Source: JAWLHA01 sp041690535 (GTDB lineage Bacteria; Pseudomonadota; Gammaproteobacteria; Thiohalomonadales; Thiohalomonadaceae). From it: a stretch of 11,353 nucleotides of DNA. The translations under genes and the position numbers were made by a program. The notes below the pieces were generated by a model. It saw only the letters and a list, made by a program, of their open reading frames with translations, was not told the origin of the DNA and made no database searches. Positions 6,907-11,353 of the stretch are shown in pieces (the stretch's first letter is position 1; every line of letters begins with the position of its first letter). The stretch is taken from NCBI GenBank assembly GCA_041690535.1, contig JAWLHA010000100.1, positions 1 to 11,353 of the forward strand, written 5' to 3'.

Positions 6907-7078
6907 TTTTTCGTGGGTCCTTTTTGTTTTTGCTGTTACGGGTTTAAAGCAGCACTTACTATCCATTTCCGTTCCGATTATCTCCTTTTTGGCGAACCTC
7001 CATCAAAACGCTTAGCAGGGCTAAAAACTCTTTTCTCTGACCAGATCGGCCTGGTTCCTGGACAGCCAAGCCGTTACC

Positions 7079-7286
7079 CTAGAGCACCAAACAGGTAAAC
7101 CGAAAGATCGCCAATCGCAGCCAAGCTGCGCCGCGGGTGGCGGGGCAGCGAACCACGCGAGTAGGGCGTGTTCTTAGGGGGTGGATAAGCGCAGCGCATC
7201 CACCCATTCGACGCCGCACGGTGGATGCGTAGCGCTTATCCACCCTACATGTTGGGCGCGTCGGATTTATCTGTTCGGTGCTCTAG
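7079..7286 (+). mobile_element. MITE-like element, copy B (complete, with terminal inverted repeats)
   Basis: A complete non-coding element of about 208 bases. Its left end starts CTAGAGCACCAAACAGGTAA (7079 on). Its right end, read on the other strand, starts CTAGAGCACCGAACAGATAA. The 23-base terminal repeats differ at only three positions. Both junctions read CTAG, so the target duplication is TA or the whole CTAG. This resembles IS630/Tc1-mariner-type insertion, which duplicates TA, often within CTAG; some IS5-group elements are an alternative. There is no transposase gene, so movement would need one elsewhere. The element lies between ubiT and the secreted-protein gene. Confidence 0.8.
7179..7245. 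repeat. long hairpin in the core of MITE copy B
   Basis: Two 27-base arms (7179-7205 and 7219-7245) are reverse complements at 24 of 27 positions and enclose a 13-base loop. Each arm is itself a near-palindrome of the GGATAAGCGC/GCGCATCC type. Copy A has only one such arm and copy C reaches the window edge as its arm begins, so copy B appears to have gained the second by inverted duplication. The hairpin starts 63 bases beyond the ubiT stop codon and could terminate ubiT transcription or protect its 3' end. Confidence 0.75.
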
Positions 7287-7307
7287 ACAAACGTTAGGAA
7301 GCTTGCA

Positions 7308-7817
7308 TCAGCGCTGCGATTGGCCCAACAGGTGCTTGAGCCGCTGCTCGACACCTGTCAGGCGGGCCAGTTTCTGGGCCCTGGCACTTACACGCGGCCC
7401 GAGCACTTCCATCATGTGGGCGTCCAGATCGAACTCCAGGGCATCCAGAAAATTCTTCACGTAGAGCCCGGTTTCGGTGTCCCCTTCAATGGTCAGGCTG
7501 CGGCTGAAAAAAAGCGTGTCGGGGTCTTCCTGACGGGTCGCCAGGAGCCAGAAGTCCTCCAGCCGGCCCCCGATCCTCACATCCCAGGCCGCCTTCGCGG
7601 GCTGCCGCACCAGGCGTCCCCCGCTCACCGCAAACACCAGTTCGTTGCCGGTATCCCGGATGTGCAGGCAGAGGCGCTTTCCGTCGAGCTCCTGCAGCTG
7701 CCCGGCCAGGTACTGGCCCTTCATCAGGTGGTTGCACAGCAGTGCCAGCGACTGGCCGTGGAGGCGATCGGGAAGCAGGCGCAACAGCGAGGCGAGTGGG
7801 GCGGGTGGTTTCGTCAT
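7308..7817 (-). CDS. ubiT: UbiT, SCP2-type accessory factor for anaerobic ubiquinone synthesis
   Basis: UbiT is a lipid-binding SCP2-family protein needed, with UbiU and UbiV, for ubiquinone synthesis without oxygen; it is thought to bind the hydrophobic intermediates. The 169-residue length is typical. The SCP2 domain spans about 30-130, with LCNHLMKGQY, AWDVRIGG, FWLLATRQEDPDTLFFSR and LTIEGDTETGLYVKNFLD as family blocks. A basic C-terminal tail (ARLTGVEQRLKHLLGQSQR) follows. The start at 7817 lacks a clear Shine-Dalgarno, so initiation may be weak. The gene faces ubiUV, separated from it by the secreted-protein cassette, and has its own perfect FNR box at 7879-7892. Confidence 0.92.
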   Translation of the reverse strand: MTKPPAPLASLLRLLPDRLHGQSLALLCNHLMKGQYLAGQLQELDGKRLCLHIRDTGNELVFAVSGGRLVRQPAKAAWDVRIGGRLEDFWLLATRQEDPDTLFFSRSLTIEGDTETGLYVKNFLDALEFDLDAHMMEVLGPRVSARAQKLARLTGVEQRLKHLLGQSQR

Positions 7818-7843
7818 TGTTGTTAGGGATCATCCGGTTTTCC

Positions 7844-7892
7844 TCACCCGAGTATTGCAGAGCGGGGCCAAACGGCTTTTGATCCAGATCAA
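7844..7892 (-). promoter_or_regulatory. FNR/Anr-type class II promoter for ubiT
   Basis: TTGATCCAGATCAA at 7879-7892 matches the FNR consensus at all ten fixed positions. On the minus strand an AATACT hexamer lies at 7856-7851. If this is the -10 and transcription starts at 7844, the box centre (7885.5) falls at -41.5, the class II position, leaving a 27-base leader to the ubiT ATG. The box is symmetrical and could in principle act on copA, but it would be near -49 from the best copA start, which is not a standard activating distance. Confidence 0.75.
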
Positions 7893-7903
7893 TCAGGACC
7901 GAT

Positions 7904-7928
7904 CCTGTCTAACAGGCTTGGGTATACT
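7904..7928 (+). promoter_or_regulatory. putative copA promoter with short palindrome
   Basis: TATACT at 7923-7928 is a good -10 hexamer ahead of copA, but no convincing -35 lies 16-19 bases upstream. A palindrome, CCTGT-CTA-ACAGG (7904-7916), sits where a MerR-type regulator such as CueR would bind. Its sequence does not resemble the CueR sites I know, so the copper regulator is not identified. Confidence 0.35.
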
Positions 7929-7967
7929 GATGCCATCCATTCGCACCACCATGCAGGGAGATATTTC

Positions 7968-10205
7968 GTGAGCGAAGCCCAGTTGCATCGGCTTTCCATC
8001 GGGGGCATGAGTTGCGCCGGCTGCGTCGCGGCCGTGGAGAAGGCCTTGCGCGCTGCCCCCGGCGTGGAGGAGGCCACCGTCAACTTCGCCGAACATACGG
8101 CCCTCGTGAAGGGGCCCATTTCCATTGAGGCGCTCATCGGGGTCGTGGTCGATGCGGGCTACGAGGCCGCCGAGCTGCGCAGTCTGGAGGAGGAGCAGGC
8201 GGAGCGGGAGGCGGCCGAAGCGGCGCAGTACCGCATTTTGCTCCGGCGTGCGGCCGCGGCGGGGGTGGTCGGCATGGCGCTCATGGGGGGGGAGATGGCT
8301 GGGTGGTTCCCCTCGCTGGCGAGCGGCGGGGGACAGATCTTCTGGTTTCTGGCGGGTCTGACGACCCTCGCCGCCATGGTCTACGCCGGTGGCCACTTCT
8401 TCGTCGGCGCCTGGAAACAGCTTCGGCACCACAACGCGAACATGGATACCCTCATCGCCATGGGCACTGGCGCGGCGTGGCTCTACTCCATGGCCATTAC
8501 CCTCGCGCCGGCCAGCGTGCCCACGCTGGCCCAGCATGCCTACTTCGAGGCGGCGGCTATCATCATCGCCCTCATCAACTTCGGCTCGGCTTTGGAGACC
8601 CGCGCGCGCGGCAAGACCTCCGAGGCGATCCGCAGGCTCATCCACCTGCAGCCGGATACCGCCCGGGTGGTGCGCCACGGCCGCGAGACAGATGTGCCCA
8701 TCGTCGAGGTGGGGCTGGACGAGACCCTGCGGGTGCGCCCGGGCGAGCGCATTCCGGTGGATGGGGTGGTCATTGACGGCGTCTCCAATGTGGACGAATC
8801 CATGATCACCGGCGAACCCGTGCCTGTCTCCAAAGGGGTGGGCGACGAGGTGGTCGGTGGGACCATGAACACCTCCGGGACCTTTCTCTATCAGGCCAAA
8901 CGGATCGGCAAGGATACGGTGCTGGCGCGCATCATCGAGATGGTGCGCCAGGCCCAGGGGAGCAAGCCCGCCATCGGCCGGCTGGTGGACAAGGTGGCCG
9001 GTGTGTTCGTCCCCACGGTGCTCATTCTCGCCGTGATCACCTTTCTGGCGTGGTTCAATTTCGGGCCCGACCCGCGGATCAGCTTCGCCATCGTGGCCAC
9101 CATGACGGTGCTGATCATCGCCTGCCCCTGCGCCCTGGGGCTGGCCACGCCCATCTCCATCATGGTGGGGGTGGGCAAGGCCGCCGAGTTCGGCGTACTG
9201 ATCCGCAATGGCGACGCCCTGCAGCAGGCGGGGCGGCTCACCACCGTGGTGCTGGACAAGACCGGGACCGTGACCGAAGGGCGCCCCCGGGTGACCGCCG
9301 TTCTCCCCGCCGAGGGGTGGGATGAGGAGCGGTTGCTGTGCCTGGCCGCGGCAGTGGAGTCCGGCTCGGAGCACCCGCTGGCCGCCGCCGTGACCCAGGC
9401 CGCGTGGGAGCGGGATCTGGTGCGTCCCGGCGTGGAGGCCTTCGAGGCTCTGACTGGCCATGGGGTGCGGGCGCAGGTGGAGGGGCAGACGGTCATCCTG
9501 GGCAATGCCCGACTCCTCGCCCAACAGGGGGTGGAGCGCGGCGCCATGGCCGAGGAGGCGGAGCGGTTGGCCCGCGAGGCCCAGACCCCCATCTTCGTGG
9601 CGGTCGACGGCCGCGTGGCCGGCATCGTGGCCGTGGCCGACCCGGTGAAGGCCGACTCCCGGGCGGCCATCGCCCGGTTGCATGCCGAGGGGATTCGGGT
9701 GGTGATGCTTACCGGCGATCACCGCACCACCGCAGAGGCGGTTGCAAGGGCGGTGGGTATCGACGAGGTGTTCGCCGAGGTCCTCCCCGAGCACAAGGCG
9801 GAGAAGGTGGCCGACCTGCAGGGGCGCGGTGAGCGGGTGGGCATGGTGGGCGACGGGATCAACGATGCCCCCGCCCTGGCCCGGGCCGATGTGGGTTTTG
9901 CCATCGGCACCGGCACCGACGTGGCCATCGAGAGTGCCGATGTGACCCTCATGCGCGGCTCGCTCCATGGGATTGCCGACGCCATCGCGGTCTCCCGGGC
10001 CACGGTGCGCAATATCAAGCAGAACCTCTTCGGTGCCTTTGTCTACAACGCGCTGGGCATTCCCGTGGCCGCCGGGATCCTCTATCCCTTCATGGGGCTG
10101 CTGCTCAACCCCATGATCGCCGGAGCAGCCATGGCCATGTCGTCCCTGACGGTGGTGACCAACGCCAACCGTCTGCGCCTTTTCAACGCAACGGAGGCCC
10201 GATGA
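7968..10205 (+). CDS. copA: Cu(I)-exporting P-type ATPase CopA (P1B-1)
   Basis: An inner-membrane pump that uses ATP to move Cu(I) out of the cytoplasm. The protein has 745 residues and one N-terminal heavy-metal domain (GMSCAGC, with C16 and C19). Other visible parts are transmembrane segments from about residue 94, the actuator TGEP (281-284), the ion-binding CPC (386-388), the phosphorylated Asp in DKTGTVTEG (D430), the SEHP loop (H469, P470) and the GDGINDAP hinge (628-635). The C-terminal pair of motifs YNALG (693 on) and MAMSS (722-726) specifies Cu(I)/Ag(I). The GTG start at 7968 follows GGGAG at suitable spacing. Detoxification and supply of copper to periplasmic enzymes are both possible. 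It overlaps the next small reading frame by ATGA. Confidence 0.93.
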   Translation: MSEAQLHRLSIGGMSCAGCVAAVEKALRAAPGVEEATVNFAEHTALVKGPISIEALIGVVVDAGYEAAELRSLEEEQAEREAAEAAQYRILLRRAAAAGVVGMALMGGEMAGWFPSLASGGGQIFWFLAGLTTLAAMVYAGGHFFVGAWKQLRHHNANMDTLIAMGTGAAWLYSMAITLAPASVPTLAQHAYFEAAAIIIALINFGSALETRARGKTSEAIRRLIHLQPDTARVVRHGRETDVPIVEVGLDETLRVRPGERIPVDGVVIDGVSNVDESMITGEPVPVSKGVGDEVVGGTMNTSGTFLYQAKRIGKDTVLARIIEMVRQAQGSKPAIGRLVDKVAGVFVPTVLILAVITFLAWFNFGPDPRISFAIVATMTVLIIACPCALGLATPISIMVGVGKAAEFGVLIRNGDALQQAGRLTTVVLDKTGTVTEGRPRVTAVLPAEGWDEERLLCLAAAVESGSEHPLAAAVTQAAWERDLVRPGVEAFEALTGHGVRAQVEGQTVILGNARLLAQQGVERGAMAEEAERLAREAQTPIFVAVDGRVAGIVAVADPVKADSRAAIARLHAEGIRVVMLTGDHRTTAEAVARAVGIDEVFAEVLPEHKAEKVADLQGRGERVGMVGDGINDAPALARADVGFAIGTGTDVAIESADVTLMRGSLHGIADAIAVSRATVRNIKQNLFGAFVYNALGIPVAAGILYPFMGLLLNPMIAGAAMAMSSLTVVTNANRLRLFNATEAR

Positions 10206-10276
10206 TCTGGCTCGTAAACCTCGCCGGCGTGGTGCTGATTGGTTTGATTGTCTGGTGGTTCTGGCTGGCCGAGTAG
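10202..10276 (+). CDS. 24-residue single-span membrane peptide overlapping copA
   Basis: The ATG overlaps the copA stop as ATGA, an arrangement typical of translational coupling, and the AACGGAGG-like sequence just upstream can act as ribosome site. The peptide begins MIWLVNLAGV and continues as a hydrophobic, Trp-rich helix ending WWFWLAE before TAG. From memory, this N-terminus resembles the membrane anchor of small cupredoxin-family proteins often encoded beside copA, whose copper-binding domain follows the anchor. No such domain follows here in any visible frame. It may therefore be a truncated remnant or a stand-alone regulatory or assembly peptide. CcoS-like is another, weaker, possibility. 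Confidence 0.55.
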   Translation: MIWLVNLAGVVLIGLIVWWFWLAE

Positions 10277-10342
10277 CACGCGCATCCACCGGCGTGGCCA
10301 TGAACGGTGGCCGTGCCCTCGCACAAATCCATGCGGCCGACG

Positions 10343-10395
10343 ACCTGCTTCCAAGGGCTTACATCGGTCTTGAGTAAGTATGCGCTTACCCTGCG
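10343..10395 (+). repeat. upstream repeat, copy 2 (hairpin element ahead of djlA)
   Basis: This is the shorter partner of 58-123. It starts ACCTGCTTCCAAGGGCTTAC and ends ACCCTGCGA. The perfect hairpin GTAAG-TATGCG-CTTAC is at 10374-10389. An earlier CTTAC at 10358-10362 can pair with the same GTAAG, so two alternative hairpins are possible. It ends 80 bases before the djlA start, close to the 72-base distance of copy 1 from its gene, and in the same orientation. The rest of the 10277-10475 gap holds no recognised gene. Confidence 0.6.
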
Positions 10396-10475
10396 ATCCG
10401 GCCCAACAACCCAATGCTGAAGACGCTCTTGTGGTATGTTCCCGCCGGTGAACCACTGTCTGGAAGGGCATACAA

Positions 10476-11270
10476 GTGAACTGGTGGGGTAAACTCATCG
10501 GCGGAACCTTCGGCTTCATGCTGGGTGGCCCGCTGGGCGCGCTGCTGGGTGCGGCGCTCGGACATCAACTGGATAAGGGGCTGCTGTCGGAGCGGATCGC
10601 CCCGACAGCCCCTGAGGCTGACGCCGAGCGCATTCAGGCGGCCTTCTTTACCGCCACCTTCAGTGTCATGGGGCACATCGCCAAGGTCGATGGGCGGGTC
10701 AGCGAAGATGAGATCGAATTCGCCGAGGCCGTCATGGCCCACATGGAGCTCGGGGCGGACCAGCGCAGGGTGGCCATCCGCCTGTTTCGGGAGGGAAAGC
10801 AGGAGGGGTTCGATCTCGACGCCACCCTGGACCAATTCCGACGGGAGTGTCACCGGCGTCTCACACTGCTGCAGATGTTTTTGGAGATCCAGCTGCACGC
10901 CGCCTATGCCGACGGGGTCCTCGACGCGACGGAGCGGCAGGTGCTGCTCCACATCTTCGACCGTCTGGGCTTCAGTCAGCGGGACTTCGCCCATTTGGAG
11001 GCGATGATCCGCGGTGCCGCCCACTTCGGTCCCGACGCCCGCCCCGCCCCGGCGAAGGAGCTGCTGGCCGAGGCCTACGAGGTGCTGGGCGTCGAGGCGA
11101 GTGCCAGCGATGGGGAGGTGAAGCGGGCCTACAAGCGCCTGATGAGCCAACATCACCCGGACAAGCTGGTGGCCAAGGGGCTGCCTGAAGAGATGATGAA
11201 GCTGGCCAACGAGAAGACCCAGGAGATCAAGTCCGCTTACGATCTCATCAGGAAGAACCGCGGCCTCTAG
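10476..11270 (+). CDS. djlA: DjlA-type membrane-anchored J-domain co-chaperone
   Basis: DjlA stimulates the Hsp70 DnaK from the inner membrane. The 264-residue protein has the family layout. A glycine-rich N-terminal membrane segment (about 6-30, GTFGFMLGGPLGALLGAALG) is followed by a TerB-like helical domain (about 52-180, with MGHIAKVDGRVSEDEIEFAE and LHAAYADGVLDATERQVL). The C-terminal J domain (about 199-264) carries the HPD motif at 227-229, with YEVLGV and YKRLMSQHHPDK. The GTG start at 10476 follows GGAAGGG at 10462-10468. The TAG stop (11268-11270) lies inside the CTAG junction of MITE copy C, so the element abuts the gene exactly at its end. The upstream repeat at 10343-10395 may be part of its promoter or leader. 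Confidence 0.92.
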   Translation: MNWWGKLIGGTFGFMLGGPLGALLGAALGHQLDKGLLSERIAPTAPEADAERIQAAFFTATFSVMGHIAKVDGRVSEDEIEFAEAVMAHMELGADQRRVAIRLFREGKQEGFDLDATLDQFRRECHRRLTLLQMFLEIQLHAAYADGVLDATERQVLLHIFDRLGFSQRDFAHLEAMIRGAAHFGPDARPAPAKELLAEAYEVLGVEASASDGEVKRAYKRLMSQHHPDKLVAKGLPEEMMKLANEKTQEIKSAYDLIRKNRGL

Positions 11271-11353
11271 AGCACCGAACAGGTAAACCGAAAGATCGCC
11301 AATCGCAGCCAAGTTGCGCCGCAGGTGGCGGGGGCAGCGAACCGAGGGTGGAT
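11267..11353 (+). mobile_element. MITE-like element, copy C (runs off the window)
   Basis: The element starts CTAGAGCACCGAACAGGTAA at 11267 and matches the left part of copy B in the same orientation with only a few substitutions or one-base indels. It reaches the window end just as the core GGGTGGAT arm begins. The first CTAG supplies the TAG stop codon of djlA, so the insertion point is the stop codon itself. It is the best-preserved left end of the three copies. Confidence 0.8.

Noticed and set aside
6907..7078. The leader of the secreted-protein gene considered as a riboswitch (for example c-di-GMP)
   Set aside because: I could not find the conserved core of any riboswitch class. Only an AAGGAG sequence and a GC-poor promoter-like region are visible.
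7179..7245. The repeated palindromic arms considered as a CRISPR array
   Set aside because: There are only two arms, they are inverted relative to each other, and the 13-base loop is too short for a spacer. They belong to the MITE core.
7893..10301. An 802-codon open frame on the minus strand opposite copA
   Set aside because: The translation is low complexity, rich in His, Gly and Arg, and is the usual antisense artefact of a GC-rich gene. The plus strand encodes an unmistakable CopA.
10287..10310. A possible terminator hairpin (CCACCG pairing with CGGTGG) after the 24-residue peptide
   Set aside because: The stem is only 6 bp with a large loop and no T-tract, so I could not support it as a terminator.

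Overview
The window looks like chromosomal DNA of a high-GC facultatively anaerobic gammaproteobacterium. The basis is GC-rich codon use throughout, a DjlA co-chaperone, and a complete UbiU/UbiV/UbiT set for oxygen-independent ubiquinone synthesis. I cannot name the genus. All calls come from reading the sequence; no database search was run.

Layout. (1) 1-1632: the possible first codons of a leftward gene, a short repeat with a covarying hairpin, and an HDOD-GAF signalling protein. (2) 1635-2847: a shared bidirectional terminator and a leftward nitronate monooxygenase-like flavoprotein with an unusual Cys-rich C-terminus. (3) 2905-5696: an FNR-type promoter, a TatD-linked-type radical SAM protein, then ubiU and ubiV, all rightward. 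(4) 5762-7286: a less GC-rich leftward gene for a secreted protein, bracketed by two oppositely oriented copies of a small MITE-like repeat. (5) 7308-7892: ubiT, leftward, with its own perfect FNR box. (6) 7904-10276: a copA-type copper ATPase, followed by an ATGA-overlapping 24-residue membrane peptide. (7) 10343-11353: a second copy of the upstream repeat, djlA, and a third MITE copy that begins at the djlA stop codon and runs off the window.

How it fits together. UbiU and UbiV keep all eight expected Fe-S cysteines, and UbiT is a full-length SCP2-type protein, so the anaerobic ubiquinone route looks intact. The two transcription units carrying these genes (rSAM-ubiU-ubiV and ubiT) each have an FNR-type box centred exactly where a class II FNR activator site should lie relative to a plausible -10 hexamer. 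This suggests one anaerobically induced regulon. The radical SAM gene at the head of the ubiUV unit is the most interesting candidate for an undescribed component. The MITE family appears to have remodelled the locus, bracketing the secreted-protein gene between ubiV and ubiT and abutting the djlA stop codon.
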